Positions 31,738 to 44,150 of a DNA stretch of 64,000 bases are shown one piece after another. A program made the translations under genes and the position numbers. Position 1 is the first letter of the stretch, and each line of letters starts with the position of its first letter. The stretch is taken from contig CM026390.1 in NCBI GenBank assembly GCA_014843695.1, positions 98,383,470 to 98,447,469 of the forward strand, in the 5' to 3' direction. The notes under the pieces were generated by a model that worked only from the letters and a program-made list of their open reading frames with translations, was not told where the DNA came from and ran no database searches. The DNA is from Archivesica marissinica (lineage: Eukaryota; Mollusca; Bivalvia; Venerida; Vesicomyidae).

Positions 31738-34700
31738 ACTACATTCTGCAACATTCACATCAGGCCATGGTTGTAGTGTACATTCTGCAACATTCACATC
31801 AGGCCCTGGTTGTAGTGTACATTCTGCAACATTCACATCAGGCGCTGGTTGTAGTGTACATTCTGCAACATTCACATCAGGCGCTGGTTGTAGTGTACAT
31901 TCTGCAACATTCACATCAGGCACTGGTTGTAGTGTACATTCTGCAACATTCACATCAGGCCATGGTTGTAGTGTACATTCTGCAACATTCACATCAGGTG
32001 CTGGTTGTAGTGTACATTCTGCAACATTCACATCAGGCGCTGGTTGTAGTGTACATTCTGCAACATTCACATCAGGCGCTGGTTGTAGTGTACATTCTGC
32101 AACATTCACATCAGGCACTGGTTGTAGTGTACATTCTGCAACATTCACATCAGGCGCTGGTTGTAGTGTACATTCTGCAACATTCACATCAGGTCCTGGT
32201 CGTAGTGTACATTCTGCAACATTCACATCAGGCCCTGGTTGTAGTGTACATTCTGCAACATTCACATCAGGTCCTAGTTGTAGTGTACATTCTGCAACAT
32301 TCACATCAGGCGCTGGTTGTAGTGTACATTCTGCAACATTCACATCAGGTGCTGGTTGTAGTGTACATTCTGCAACATTCACATCAGGCACTTGTTGTAG
32401 TGTACATTCTGCAACATTCACATCAGGCCCTGGTTGTAGTGTACATTCTGCAACATTCACATCAGGTGCTGGTTGTAGTGTACATTCTGCAACATTCACA
32501 TCAGGCCCTGGTTGTAGTGTACATTCTGCAACATTCACAACAGGCCCTGGTTGTAGTGTACATTCTGCAACATTCACATCAGGCACTGGTTGTAGTGTAC
32601 ATTCTGCAACATTCACATCAGGCCATGGTTGTAGTGTACATTCTGCAACATTCACAACAGGCGCTGGTTGTAGTGTACATTCTGCAACATTCACATCAGG
32701 CACTGGTTGTAGTGTACATTCTGCAACATTCACAACAGGCGCTGGTTGTAGTGTACATTCTGCAACATTCACATCAGGCGCTGGTTGTAGTGTACATTCT
32801 GCAACATTCACACAGGCGCTGGTTGTAGTGTACATTCTGCAACATTCACATCAGGCCCTGGTTGTAGTGTACATTCTGCAACATTCACAACAGGCGCTGG
32901 TTGTAGTGTACATTCTGCAACATTCACATCAGGTCCTGGTTGTAGTGTACATTCTGCAACATTCACACCAGGCCTGACATTCACACCAGGCCCTGGTTGT
33001 AGTGTACATTCTGCAACATTCACATCAGGCGCTGGTTGTAGTGTACATTCTGCAACATTCACATCAGGCACTGGTTGTAGTGTACATTCTGCAACATTCA
33101 CACCAGGCCCTGGTTGTAGTGTACTCTAAATTGTACATTCTGCAACATTCACATCAGGCCCTGGTTGTAGTGTACTCTGAATTGTACATTCTGCAACATT
33201 CACATCAGGCCCTGGTTGTAGTGTACTCTAAATTGTACATTCTGCAACATTCACACCAGGCCCTGTTTGTAGTGTACTCTAAATGGTACATTCTGCAACA
33301 TTCACATCAGGCCCTGGTTGTAGTGTACTCTAAATTGTACATTCTGCAACATTCACAACAGGCCCTGGTTGTAGTGTAATCTGAATTGTACATTCTGCAA
33401 CATTCACACCAGGCCTGGTTGTATTGTACGCTAAATTGTACATTCTGCAACATTCACACCAGGCCCTGGTTGTAGTGTACTCTAAATTGTACATTCTGCA
33501 ACATTCACACCAGGCACTGGTTGTAGTGTACTCTAAATTGTACATTCTGCAACATTCACATCAGGCCCTGGTTGTAGTGTACTCTAAATTGTACATTCTG
33601 CAACATTCACAACAGGCCCTGGTTGTAGTGTAATCTGAACTGTACATTCTGCAACATTCACACCAGGCACTGGTTGTAGTGTACTCTAAATTGTACATTC
33701 TGCAACATTCACATCAGGCCCTGGTTGTAGTGTACACTAAATGGTACATTATGCAACATTCATATCAGGCCCTGGTTGTAGTGTACTCTGAATTGTACAT
33801 TCTGCAACATTCACACCAGGCCCTGGTTGTAGTGTACTCTAAATTGTACATTCTGCAACATTCACAACAGGCCCTGTTGTAGTGTATAATGACATTCTGC
33901 AACATTCACACAGGCTGTTGTAGTGTACTCTAAATTGTACATTCTGCAACATTCACACCAGGCCTGGTTGTAGTGTACTCTAAATTGTACATTCTGCAAC
34001 ATTCACACCAGGCCCTGGTTGTAGTGTAATCTGAACTGTACATTCTGCAACATTCACAACAGGCCCTGGTTGTAGTGTAATCTGAATTGTACATTCTGCA
34101 ACATTCACACCAGGCCCTGGTTGTAGTGTACTCTAAATTGTACATTCTGCAACATTCACATCAGGCCCTGGTTGTAGTGTACTCTGAATTGTACATTCTG
34201 CAACATTCACATCAGGCCCTGGTTGTAGTGTACTCTAAATTGTACATTCTGCAACATTCACATCAGGCCCTGGTTGTAGTGTACTCTAAATTGTACATTC
34301 TGCAACATTCACATCAGGCCCTGGTTGTAGTGTACTCTAAATTGTACATTCTGCAACATTCACAACAGGCCCTGGTTGTAGTGTACTCTAAATTGTACAT
34401 TCTGCAACATTCACATCAGGCCCTGGTTGTAGTGTACTCTAAATTGTACATTCTGCAACATTCACATCAGGCCCTGGTTGTAGTGTACTCTAAATTGTAC
34501 ATTCTGCAACATTCACATCAGGCCCTGGTTGTAGTGTACTCTAAATTGTACATTCTGCAACATTCACATCAGGCCCTGGTTGTAGTGTACTCTAAATTGT
34601 ACATTCTGCAACATTCACAACAGGCCCTGGTTGTAGTGTACTCTAAATTGTACATTCTGCAACATTCACATCAGGCCCTGGTTGTAGTGTACTCTAAATT

Positions 34701-34885
34701 GTACATTCTGCAACATTCACATCAGGCCCTGGTTGTAGTGTATCTAATTGTACATTCTGCAACATTCACATCAGGCCCTGTTGTAGTGTATCTAATTGTA
34801 CATTCTGCAACATTCACATCAGCCCTGGTTGTAGTGTAATCTGAACTGTACATTCTGCAACATTCACATCAGGCCCTGGTTGTAG
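31738..34885. repeat. 3.1-kb minisatellite: 39-bp units then 51-bp units
   Basis: From 31738 to about 33120 the unit is 39 bp (ACATTCTGCAACATTCACAT, then CAGGCCCTGGTTGTAGTGT). From about 33120 to 34850 nearly every unit carries a 12-bp insertion, CTCTAAATTGTA, making it 51 bp. The left half varies at one codon-sized site (GCGCTGG, CACTGG, CCATGG); in the right half CCCTGG predominates. Because 39 and 51 are multiples of three and the unit lacks stops, ORFs of up to 447 codons appear on both strands. Confidence 0.95.
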
Positions 34886-35089
34886 TTTAGTCTGAATGGA
34901 TTGTGAAGAATCAATAACAATCACCTCTGGTTCTGGCATGCTCAGTTCAACAGGCAATAGTAAATATTGCAATCTACTCGTACGAGAAATCAGTCGTGTC
35001 TTCTCCATTGAAGAACTGAACCTCTTTCTGAGTGATTCCCCAAGTCTCGTGCATCGCTGAAAATTTGTCTTTAAGTCTTTTTTATCCAT
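34880..35089 (-). CDS. possible exon, SUMO-interacting-like motif
   Basis: From ATG at 35089 the - strand encodes about 65 non-repetitive residues before running into the minisatellite: MDKKDLKTNFQRCTRLGESL, then RTSRLQYLLLPVELSMPEPE and VIVIDSSQS. VIVIDSS has the form of a SUMO-interacting motif (hydrophobic core followed by acidic/Ser). No family recognised. It may be a gene fragment or chance. Confidence 0.25.
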
Positions 35090-35281
35090 TCTTTTAAATC
35101 GTTCAAAGTTATTTTACATGATAAAAAGGGTCAAATTAATATACAATGATAAGAACTCACTCTTTTCACAGCTGAAGGTTCGAATCCCACTGGGGGTTGC
35201 TAATTCTTTCATATGTGTAATATTTTTCTGGAAAGTAGGGTTCTTGAAATTTCATTCAAATCGTCCCATCGGCATGCTAAT
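35090..35281. other. intron with short SINE-D fragment
   Basis: GAAGGTTCGAATCCCACTGG, then TTCTTTCATATGTG at about 35173-35217 is a SINE-D piece. Confidence 0.5.
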
Positions 35282-35544
35282 CAGGGGATCATTTTCGCCC
35301 TCTGGGGGGGCCCCACTTCTACCTAAAAATGTTTTTTTGTTGGTTTTTACGATTTTCAAACAAAATTGTGTCTAGTAAGATACACTGGCCCATTATAAAG
35401 CACTCCTTCTATTCAAATGTTGTATTTAATGGTTGTACTGTGCATTTTAACCCTATTTTGCAGAAGTATATTAAAGAACACTATTTAAGGAAGCGATCAG
35501 GCTTTCTCACTTCTCCCAAAAATTCTGACCTAGAATGAACCCTG
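35282..35544 (+). mobile_element. MITE-F copy, left end damaged
   Basis: CAGGGGATCATTTTCGCCCTC lacks about 40 bp of the family's left part; the right end, TAGAATGAACCCTG, is intact. Flanks do not match, as expected after a deletion. Confidence 0.75.
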
Positions 35545-36270
35545 CTGTGTTTACTGTTTTATACCCAAAAAAATTGGGTTGGTAGATAGGGATTTTTTTG
35601 TTTGGATTTTTTACCATTCTCTTGGGCACAGAAAAAATATGAAAACCAAAATTTTGAATTGTTTGTTTCCCCCCAAAAATTTCATTAAAAAAATCAGTGT
35701 CAGGTGGTAAAAACCACAGGGATTCGGCACATTTGGGGGTACTAGTATATATATATTTAAGTACAGGGATTCTAATCTGTGGGATGTCAGATTTCGCATC
35801 GATCAGTAAAATGGCCCTATCTGAAACAATTTTGTACACATCTATCCGAATATAACGCCTATCCCGAGTCTTTATATTGTTCTTCAAATAAAACACAACT
35901 TTAAGCTGCGTGCATGTATACTTTGCAAACAATTGCCACAAACATTGGCCATAGCAGGTCACATTTCCATACTAGGACACGGGTTCTGTCAGCAACAAAA
36001 AAACATCTTCGACGGGAGAGTTTTAACATTATCAATAAAATGTGTTTCCACTAACGTGTAGGTTTATTCGGCAAAAATGTACGTCAAAAAGAGATTTCAG
36101 ACAGATTTGTACAAAAAAATTTCTGTGATAAGCCATGCACCACACAGTACAGTGACACTATATGAGTGTTGATATACAGTAGCATATCTGTGGGGGAGGG
36201 GGAGGTCAAACATAATGTAACGTTAATACAATATTCATGTTGTGCCCCATATAATGGTGTTTTGGTTGGT
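35545..36270. other. intron, no gene assigned
   Basis: A 151-codon - strand ORF (35507-35962) starts in unique sequence but its end is MITE-F sequence. No domain is recognisable, so it is not called. Confidence 0.4.
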
Positions 36271-36274
36271 TTTA

Positions 36275-36541
36275 TTCTGTGATAAGATATATGGTACACG
36301 TTTAAGCGTGTTTGAATGAATAACAATATTGACCAGTCATTTTCTGTGATAAGATATATGGTACACGTTTAAGCGTGTTTGAATGAATAACAATATTGAC
36401 CAGTCATTTTCTGTGATAAGATATATGGTACACGTTTAAGCGTGTTTGAATGAATAACAATATTGACCAGTCATTTTCTGTGATAAGATATATGGTACAC
36501 GTTTAAGCGTGTTTGAATGAATTACAATATTGACCAGTCAC
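36275..36541. repeat. 67-bp tandem repeat, 4 copies
   Basis: Unit TTCTGTGATAAGATATATGG, then TACACGTTTAAGCGTGTTTG and a GACCAGTCA end. Copies are almost identical. Confidence 0.93.
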
Positions 36542-36681
36542 GCATATGAAGAAGACAATATTATATTACGCTACTGAAATAGACACAAAGTCGTGTAAAT
36601 TACAGTATGGAAACCCCCACATGTTGACATTTCTGGGTGACGTGTCACAGATGAGTTATTCTTACAGGTATCTCTTAATTT

Positions 36682-36921
36682 TTAACCCTTTCAACACCAC
36701 AGACCTAAATAGGCATACAAAAAGTGTAGATCCAGATGAGCCGGCTCGTGACGAGCCGTCTCATCAGGATCTGCACTTTTTGCAAGTAATATTACTATTT
36801 TTAGAGAAAAATTACCCATTTTGATAAATGAACTGGTCCGAATGTAATTTTCTTATTCATTTATTGGTCTAAGAATATCATGGACCAGTCCATGTCAGTT
36901 ACTTGGTGTTGAAAGAGTTAA
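36682..36921 (+). mobile_element. MITE-E copy, TTAA-flanked
   Basis: TTAACCCTTTCAACACCACAG to GGTGTTGAAAGAGTTAA with intact central hairpin. Confidence 0.82.
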
Positions 36922-37192
36922 AGGACTTTTAAATACTTTATAATTATTATATTATGTTAAAATAATGTTTAATAAGTTAACAATGTTTCAATCCGTCCAT
37001 GTCATTTCCCCAATAATTTCTTTTCTTTTTCTGAATGACAAAGCTGCCATAGTTAGTGCTGCTGGCTTTCAGTCAATAAAGATGGTGTAAGGACAGGGAT
37101 TGGAATAAGTTACTATGTAACTTTTATCTCAATCCTAACTGTGCTGTTGCAACTGTTCCTATGTTATGTACCATTGTTGAATAAAATATTGT

Positions 37193-37434
37193 TTAACCCT
37201 TTCAACACCACAGACCTCTAAATTGGCTTACAAAAAAGTGTAGATCCAGATGAGCCGGCTCATGATGAGCCGTCTCATCAGGATCTGCACTTTTTTCAAG
37301 TAATATAACTATTTTTAGAAAAAAATTACCCATTTTGATAAATGAACTGATCCAAATGTAATTTGTTATTAATTTATTGGTCTAAAAATATCATGGACCA
37401 GTCCATGTCTGTTACTTGGTGTTGAATGGGTTAA
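37193..37434 (+). mobile_element. MITE-E copy, TTAA-flanked
   Basis: TTAACCCTTTCAACACCAC to GTGTTGAATGGGTTAA; hairpin loop reads GGCTCATGATGAGCC, a compensatory pair change relative to GGCTCGTGACGAGCC. Confidence 0.82.
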
Positions 37435-37501
37435 ACTAATAAGAATACATGGTGTACTACATAGATAGAGAACATATTGTAATATATTCATAATAAATAT
37501 A

Positions 37502-37790
37502 CAGACGGATCTCTAGCCCAGTGGTAACACGCTGGACTGGTAATCCACGGATCGCAGGTTCGATTCCCCGTCTCACCCTAATAAAATTAACAGTCTTTCA
37601 GATAGGACTTTAAACCTAGGTCTCATGTCGGTGCTGTACACTGTGCACGTAAAACAACCAGAGGAGAGTCTGGAATGGGCCTCTGTCTGTATCATTGCAC
37701 TATCCTCCAAACATCTAAAATGACTAATCTCTTCAGGAGGCGTCGCTCATATGGGCAACCGGTAGCGGCGATAAATAAACGTAAAACACA
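37502..37790 (+). mobile_element. SINE-A full-length copy
   Basis: CAGACGGATCTCTAGCCCAG head, GATTCCCCGTCTCACCC, body and ATAAATAAACGTAAAACACA tail. Confidence 0.85.
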
Positions 37791-37825
37791 AAATATATTC
37801 ATGCCCTCCACATGTTGTATAACAA

Positions 37826-38000
37826 TAGATTTATCGGTAGTCCAGTTGTTAACACGCGAATCCATGGATCACAGGTTTGATCCCCCCGTCCTACACTAAT
37901 AATATTAACAAGTCTTGCAGGTGGGACTTTAAACCAAGGTCTCCTGTATATCGGTGCTATGCACACAGGGATGCTTCTGGAATAGAAGCTTCTTCTGTAT
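37826..38000 (+). mobile_element. diverged SINE-A fragment
   Basis: GTAGTCCAGTTGTTAACACG, then CACAGGTTTGATCCCCCC and GGGACTTTAAACCAAGGTCTC; body truncated. Confidence 0.65.
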
Positions 38001-38024
38001 CTACTATCCTCCAAAAAACAGTGA

Positions 38025-38765
38025 TGTTTCCAGCCCCTGTGAGCTAGAGATCCCTGATATATACCATACAAAGTGTCCAGTCCCTGTGAGCTACAGATCC
38101 CTGATATATACCATACAAAGTTTCCAGCCCCTGTAAGCTACAGATCATCCCTGATATATACCATACAAAGTTCCCAGTCCCTGTGAGCTAGAGATCCCTG
38201 ATATATACCAAACAAAGTTTCCAGTCCCTGTAAGCTACAGATCCCTAATATATACCATACAAAGTGTCCAGTCCCTGTAAGCTACAGATCCCTAATATAT
38301 ACCATACAAAGTGTCCAGTCCCTGTAAGCTACAGATCCCTAATATATACCATACAAAGTGTCCAGTCCCTGTAAGCTAGAGATCCCTGATATATATCATA
38401 CAAAGTTTCCAGCCCCTGTAAGCTACAGATCCCTGATATATACCATACAAAGTTTCCAGCCCCTGTAAGCTAGAGATCCCTGATATATATCATACAAAGT
38501 TTCCAGCCCCTGTAAGCTAGACATGCCTAATATATACCATACAAAGTTTCCAGCCCCTGTAAGCTACAGATCCCTGATATATACCATACAAAGTTTCCAG
38601 CCCCTGTAAGCTACATATCTGGTATATACCATACAACGTTTCCAGCCCCTGTAAGCTACAGATCCCTGATATATAGCATACAAAGTTTCCAGCCCCTGTA
38701 AGCTACATATACCTGATATATATCATACAAAGTTTCCAGCCCCTGTAAGCTAGAGATCCCTTCGG
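38025..38765. repeat. 47-bp minisatellite, about 16 copies
   Basis: Unit GTTTCCAGCCCCTGTAAGCT, then ACAGATCCCTGATATATACC and ATACAAA, with CCAGTCC and CTAGAG variants. Confidence 0.92.
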
Positions 38766-39064
38766 CGACTAGTGGAATAGAGGTAAAACGCAATTCAATC
38801 ATCAAGAACAGCTGTTGATGGAGATGACACATTTTGTTGTTATTGGTTTTTATTACGTAATTCGCTGGAAGTTTTGTGGACTATTTCGCTATATTTGTTG
38901 ACTTATTTATTACGCATGTGTGAGAGCACTATATATAATGTTGTACGAATATACTATATGTGGAATAGACACATTGTTTGTATATATATCTAATCTCAGT
39001 TAGACATCATTTTTAATTATTCGACAAAATTTATAATGGAGAGATACGTACATGTACATGTACA
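38766..39064. other. intron, no feature seen
   Basis: Unique-looking AT-rich sequence. Confidence 0.45.
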
Positions 39065-39081
39065 CATATACAATACTTTTG

Positions 39082-39370
39082 TGTGTTTTACGTTTATTTA
39101 TCGTCGTTACCGGTTGCCCATATGAGCGACGCCTCCTGAAGAGATTAGTAATATTAAATGTTTGGAGGATAGTGCAATGATACAGACAGAGACCCATTCC
39201 AGAGTGTCCTCTGGTTCTTTTACGTGCACGGTGTACAGCACCGACACGAGACCTCGGTTTAACGTCCCACCTGAAAGACTGTTAATTTTATTAGGGTCAG
39301 ACGGGGATCAAACCTGCGATCCCTGGATTACCAGTCCAGCATGTCACCACTGGGCTACAGATCCGTCTGT
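39082..39370 (-). mobile_element. SINE-A copy with 12-bp duplication
   Basis: Full-length on the - strand; CATATACAATAC at 39065-39076 and 39375-39386. Confidence 0.9.
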
Positions 39371-39610
39371 CTGTCATATACAATACAAATGGATTAAACA
39401 CATATATATATGTTATATATTATAATTATATAATATTATTTCAAATCACTTCACGGGCATCTGGGTTAATGTTTTCCACACATTTGACCCACAAGATGGC
39501 TGTGTGTTGAAAGTCATGTTGTAGTTGGTCGTGTGAATGCAATCTATGTATTACATGGATTTCAGATGACAGCAGGAGAATCTGGGTTAATCACCTGTGT
39601 CAAGCTATAT

Positions 39611-39840
39611 CTGTGAAAGTCGTGATAGCGCAATGGTTGCGCGTTCGCTTCAGGTGCAAAATGCATTGAATTCAAGCCTGCTGGAGTCATTATGAATAGG
39701 CAAGGCATTTAAATTCAACATTGCCTCTTCTCTCTCCCTCGTGGCGATGGATTCCATGAGGAATGAGGTCACGAGAGTGATTAGTATAAGTTGTAAGAAC
39801 TTGTTTCGCAATCAAGCTAAAATAAATTTGTATATAAACT
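39611..39840 (+). mobile_element. SINE-B copy with 9-bp duplication
   Basis: AGTCGTGATAGCGCAATGG head to AATAAATTTGTATA tail; AAGCTATAT on both sides. Confidence 0.85.
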
Positions 39841-40037
39841 AAGCTATATTAACTATTTTGTGAATTACAACAACAATACACACAGCTGTATATCCTGTAT
39901 TTAATCTTTTCAGCCAGTGTGATCTGTAAACAGTTATAAAATATGGAATTTCTGCCGTTTTGTTTTGATTTATATACACGTTTTACCCACAAGATGACGC
40001 TGCATGGTATAATTGGTCACGTGATTGCAATATTTTA

Positions 40038-40399
40038 CAGACGGATCTGTAGTCCAGTGGTAACACGCTGGACTGGTAATCCAGGGATCGAACCTCCAGG
40101 GATCGCAGGTTCGATCCCCCGTCTGACCCTAATAATATTAATAGTCTTTCAGATGGGACGTTAAACCGAGGTCTCATGTCGGTGCTTTATATACCGTGCA
40201 CGTAAAAGAACCAGAGGAGATTCTGGAATTGGTCTCTGTCTGTATCATGCACTATCCTCCAAAATCTAAAATGACTAATATCTTCAGGAGGCGTCTCTCA
40301 TATGAGCAACCGGTTGCGACGATAAATAAACGTAAAAACACGCACGTCGCTCATATGGGCAACCGGTAGCGACGATAAATAAACGTAAAAACACACACA
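40038..40399 (+). mobile_element. SINE-A with duplicated head segment and duplicated tail
   Basis: Full-length copy, but GGGATCGAACCTCC repeats part of the head, and the last ~58 bp (GTCGCTCATATGGGCAACCG then GATAAATAAACG) are present twice in tandem, ending in AC repeats. Confidence 0.85.
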
Positions 40400-40630
40400 T
40401 ATATGTATTGAAAGGTGTAGTAGTTTGTCAAATTCAACAGTCTTTGTTGCTTACTAGTAATTTGCATAGAATTCAATAGATAGTGTGCTTTATTGATAGC
40501 AGGCGGTATCCCAGGATTATGGTAGGATTATGGACAGTTGTTAAATATATACCACAAACCGTGTGGACAAGATTTACGGTTAATCACTGATTACTTCCTT
40601 TCAACAAAAGATGTTATTTGTATGATGCTC

Positions 40631-40870
40631 TTAACCCTTTCAACACCACAGACCTCTAAATATGCTTACAAAAAGTGTAGATCCAGATGAGCCGGCTCGT
40701 GACGAGCCGTCTCATCAGGATCTGCACTTTTTGCCAGTGATATGACTATTTTTAGACATAATTACCCATTTTGATAAATGAACTTGTCCAAATGTGATTT
40801 TCTGATTCATTTATTGGTGTATGAATATCATGGACCAGTCCATCTGAGTTACTTGGTGTTGAAAGGGTTG
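40631..40870 (+). mobile_element. MITE-E copy, right TTAA mutated
   Basis: TTAACCCTTTCAACACC at the left; right end GTGTTGAAAGGGTTGA. Confidence 0.8.
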
Positions 40871-41450
40871 ACAGGTCAATATGCACTGACTGTAAGGTAA
40901 TTCTCTCCATTGTAAACTTAATAATTACCGTAAAGACTCTAATAGACACTGGGACGTGTGTTAGAATCTTGATCAGCTCCAATTGGTGGTGATTGGTGAC
41001 TTGACCAAATTATGTCGGACTTTTCAAACAAGCAATTTTCCTTATTTCCGTATTTCAAATATTTGTCATATATCATCTGCCGATTCACACTAATTAATTT
41101 ATTTTATTATTAGCCAACAAAGTTATGCACGAAAATCTTGTGATCGACTTCATATTTGCATGAAAACATGCCTTGATGCTAAATCTTGTGACTGCGTGTT
41201 TGTATGAAATCATGGTGTGACGCAAAATCTGACCGAAGGGCTGCAATGCGAAGGACAGTGGGCTGCCAGCATATATTCAGTGTAATATGGCACCAAACAT
41301 TGTGCATGCGGAAATGAGGTCATTGTCCAATTGATTCATAACAATCTTATAGAAAATGAATTAGCCATATGATTTTTGTTTTCCTTGAAAAAGGCTTATT
41401 AAGCCGAAAATTCGGATGTAGAGAGGACCACATATATATATATATATATA
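40871..41450. other. intron, no gene seen
   Basis: Contains a TATATA run at 41430-41450. No other feature is supported. Confidence 0.45.
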
Positions 41451-41852
41451 TACAATCAAACCTGTGTTAGTGATAACCTCCATTAAGCAGCCAGTTTCCA
41501 GATTCCCAAAATGTTGTTTTATTATACATTTGATCTCTATTAACCCTTTTAACATCACAGGCCTCTCAATAGGCTTACAAAAAGTGTAGATCCAGATGAG
41601 CCGACTCGTAATGAGCCGTCTCATCAGGATCTGCACTTTTTGCCAGTAATATAACTATTTTAAGACAAAAATTACCCATTTTGATAAATGAACTGGTCCA
41701 AATGTAATTTTCTTATTAATTTATTGGTCTGAAAATATGATGGACCTGTCCATGTCAGTTACTTGGGGTTGAATGGGTTAAGCAGCCACCTGTGCTAAGC
41801 AGCCACTTTCTGTGATTCCCTTGGCTGGCTGCTTAACACAGGTGTGACTGTA
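41451..41852. mobile_element. CAAACCTGTGTTA-ended MITE split by MITE-E
   Basis: ACAATCAAACCTGTGTTAG at the left and TTAACACAGGTGTGACTGTA at the right form an inverted terminal repeat. Inside, CAGCCAGTTTCCAG..GATTCCC and GCAGCCACTTTCTG..GATTCCC repeat. MITE-E sits at a TTAA in the middle. Confidence 0.6.
41540..41781 (+). mobile_element. MITE-E copy nested in another MITE
   Basis: TTAACCCTTTTAACATCAC to GTTGAATGGGTTAA, both TTAA present, inside the element at 41451-41852. Confidence 0.82.
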
Positions 41853-41900
41853 TATATATGTTAGGAACATCCAACATAACATGTTGTGGAAAGAATTACC

Positions 41901-42143
41901 TTAACTCTTTCAACACCAAGTAACTGAAATGGACTGGTCCATGATCAGTTTTTAGACCAATAAATTAATACGAAAATTACATTTGGACCAGTTCATTTAT
42001 CAAGATGGGTAATTTTGTCTAAAATTAGTAATACTACTTGCAAAAAGTGCAGATCCTGATGAGACGGCTCGTCACGAGCCGGCTCATCTGGATCTACACT
42101 TTTTGTAAGCCTATATAGAGGTCTGTGGTGTTGAAAGGGTTAA
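41901..42143 (-). mobile_element. MITE-E copy, inverted
   Basis: TTAACTCTTTCAACACCAAG to GTGGTGTTGAAAGGGTTAA on the opposite strand to the copy 120 bp upstream. Confidence 0.82.
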
Positions 42144-42358
42144 GCTGTTAGCTTTCAGTTCAATCTACATATCACGATATAAATGTATGTTTCTGTATAT
42201 TTCTCAATGTACAATGTATATTACATGTATCCTGATAAATAAATATGTTTAAACCAACATAACATTTAAACATATATATATTTTAATTTTTTAACTCTCA
42301 CTTATAAGACGGGGAAACCACTTTGAGGCCATAATCTGGTGGCAACAAACTTGTGTTA

Positions 42359-42601
42359 CTTTATACAAATTTATTTTAGCTCGATTGCAGCTCGATTGCG
42401 AAACAAGTTCTTACAACTTATATTAATCACTCTCAAGACCTCATTCCTGATGGAATCCATCGCCACGAGGGAGAGAGAAGAGGCATCGTGGAATTTAAAT
42501 GCCTTGCCTAAGGGCACAATAGTAACGGCTCCAGTGGGGCTCGAACTCCGGACCTTTCGCACCTGAAGCGAACGCGCATCCACTGCGCTATCACGACTTC
42601 C
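42359..42601 (-). mobile_element. SINE-B copy with 12-bp duplication
   Basis: Complete on the - strand, with a small tandem repeat of AGCTCGATTGC in the tail; AAACTTGTGTTA at 42347-42358 and 42602-42613. Confidence 0.9.
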
Positions 42602-42613
42602 AAACTTGTGTTA

Positions 42614-43500
42614 TAGGCGAGCATGGACGTTATGTCATTAGATTTGTGCCATAACGACATAAATATTTGACTGTTATTTTCGCAGCCAGTGTGCAGAGTT
42701 AATTATGGTAATTCAATCATTTTGTGAGCACTGATATCGGGATCAATGGAAATTCATGTGATATATTATTGTATTCATACATTGTAATAACAATAGGGGA
42801 AGAAAAAGAACTATTAAAAACGTTGTACGCAATTAAATTTCATTTTTGAAACGCATTGTTTGAAAGGTATGTCTATTTTTGTATGCACTGGTTTATGGAC
42901 ATTTTAATGGTTTATTATCTATAAAATTGAACTGGAAAATTGTGATGTTTGTTCGGGAAAACTTGAGTTTGGAAATTTATTACAGTATGTGTGTCTTATA
43001 TGTATGATCAATACCGTGAGTAAAATAAGGAATTAACATATTATTAAGCTAACTTTGCGAAAATATGAAATATTATTTTGATATAAAGGTTTCACATGTA
43101 GGGTTTTTCTAGAGAGGAATAGCTGGCTCCGCCCTTTTGCCCATTAGCCCCGCCCTTTTGCCTTTTGAAAAAAAAAATATATATATACATATACGTCTCA
43201 ACTGGTGCCTTCAGACTGGCGGACATACATGTATATAACTTAGAACTCTTCCGCCCTTTTCACCAATATATACGCAGCTTTACTTGCTCTTTCATCAATC
43301 ACCGTAATTTAGCAACATTTTTCTATGGGCTAGCCCCAACATACCGCCTGCCGCACATCATCGCGGCTCAAAATGCACCCTACCCCTATTATGACCCACC
43401 CTGCTCTGTTTTCCACTCGAATAAACCCTATACATGAATTCCATGCTCGATTTGGTGTACCAAAACCCAAAATATTTGAATATTTTCTACTTTGTTTGTT
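42614..43500. other. intron, no gene seen
   Basis: AT-rich. CCGCCCTTTTGCC occurs twice near 43130-43160. ORFs are short and lack motifs. Confidence 0.4.
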
Positions 43501-43511
43501 TGTATTCATTA

Positions 43512-43745
43512 GTTTATACAAATTTATTTCAGCTCGATTGCGAAACAAGTTATTACAACTTATATAAATCACTCTTGAGACCTCATTCCTGTTGGAATCC
43601 ATCGCCACGAGGGAGATAGAAGAGACAACGTGGAATTTAAATGCCTTGCCTAAGGGCACAATCGTAATGGCTCCAGTGGGGCTCGAACTCCGGACCTTTC
43701 GTACCTGAAGCGAACGCACATCCACTGCGCTATCACGACTTCCAC
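43512..43745 (-). mobile_element. SINE-B copy with 11-bp duplication
   Basis: Complete on the - strand; TGTATTCATTA at 43501-43511 and 43746-43756. Confidence 0.9.
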
Positions 43746-43924
43746 TGTATTCATTACTAATGTTAGAGAGCATGGGAGGTTCGGACAGTCTGTGATATAT
43801 TGGTTTATACTACGCTTACATTGCATGAACATGACAGACGGCTCAAATATTGCTGCATAAAAACCGTATTCCGATTTCGTAATTATCATGCTGTTTCAAT
43901 AGGTAAATGAGTGAACTCTGTGAA

Positions 43925-44150
43925 CTGTTAGAAATGCTGCGTTTTCATTGATCAGTATAGAAATGCTGCGTTTACATTGGTCGGTATAGAAATGCTCCGT
44001 TTTCATTGATCGGTATAGAAATGCTGCGTTTACATTGGTCGGTATAGAAATGCTGCGTTTACATTGGTCGGTATAGAAATGCTGCGTTTTCAGTGGTCGG
44101 TATAGAAATGCTGTGTTTTCATTGGTCGGTATAGAAATGCTGCGTTTTCA
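43925..44150. repeat. 29-bp tandem repeat, about 8 copies
   Basis: Unit TCGGTATAGAAATGCTGCGT then TTTCATTGG, with TTTACATT variant alternating. Confidence 0.93.

Noticed and set aside
31634..32977. 447-codon + strand ORF (HSATFTSGAGCSV repeats) and 379-codon - strand ORF
   Set aside because: 39-bp minisatellite open in several frames of both strands; frame lost where unit length changes; no start context or domain.
35507..35962. 151-codon - strand ORF as a gene
   Set aside because: Its C-terminal part is MITE-F sequence, no domain, and the remainder has low-complexity Lys/Asn/Ile runs.
43165..43437. 90-codon + strand ORF
   Set aside because: Begins in an AT dinucleotide run, has no domain and ends next to a SINE.
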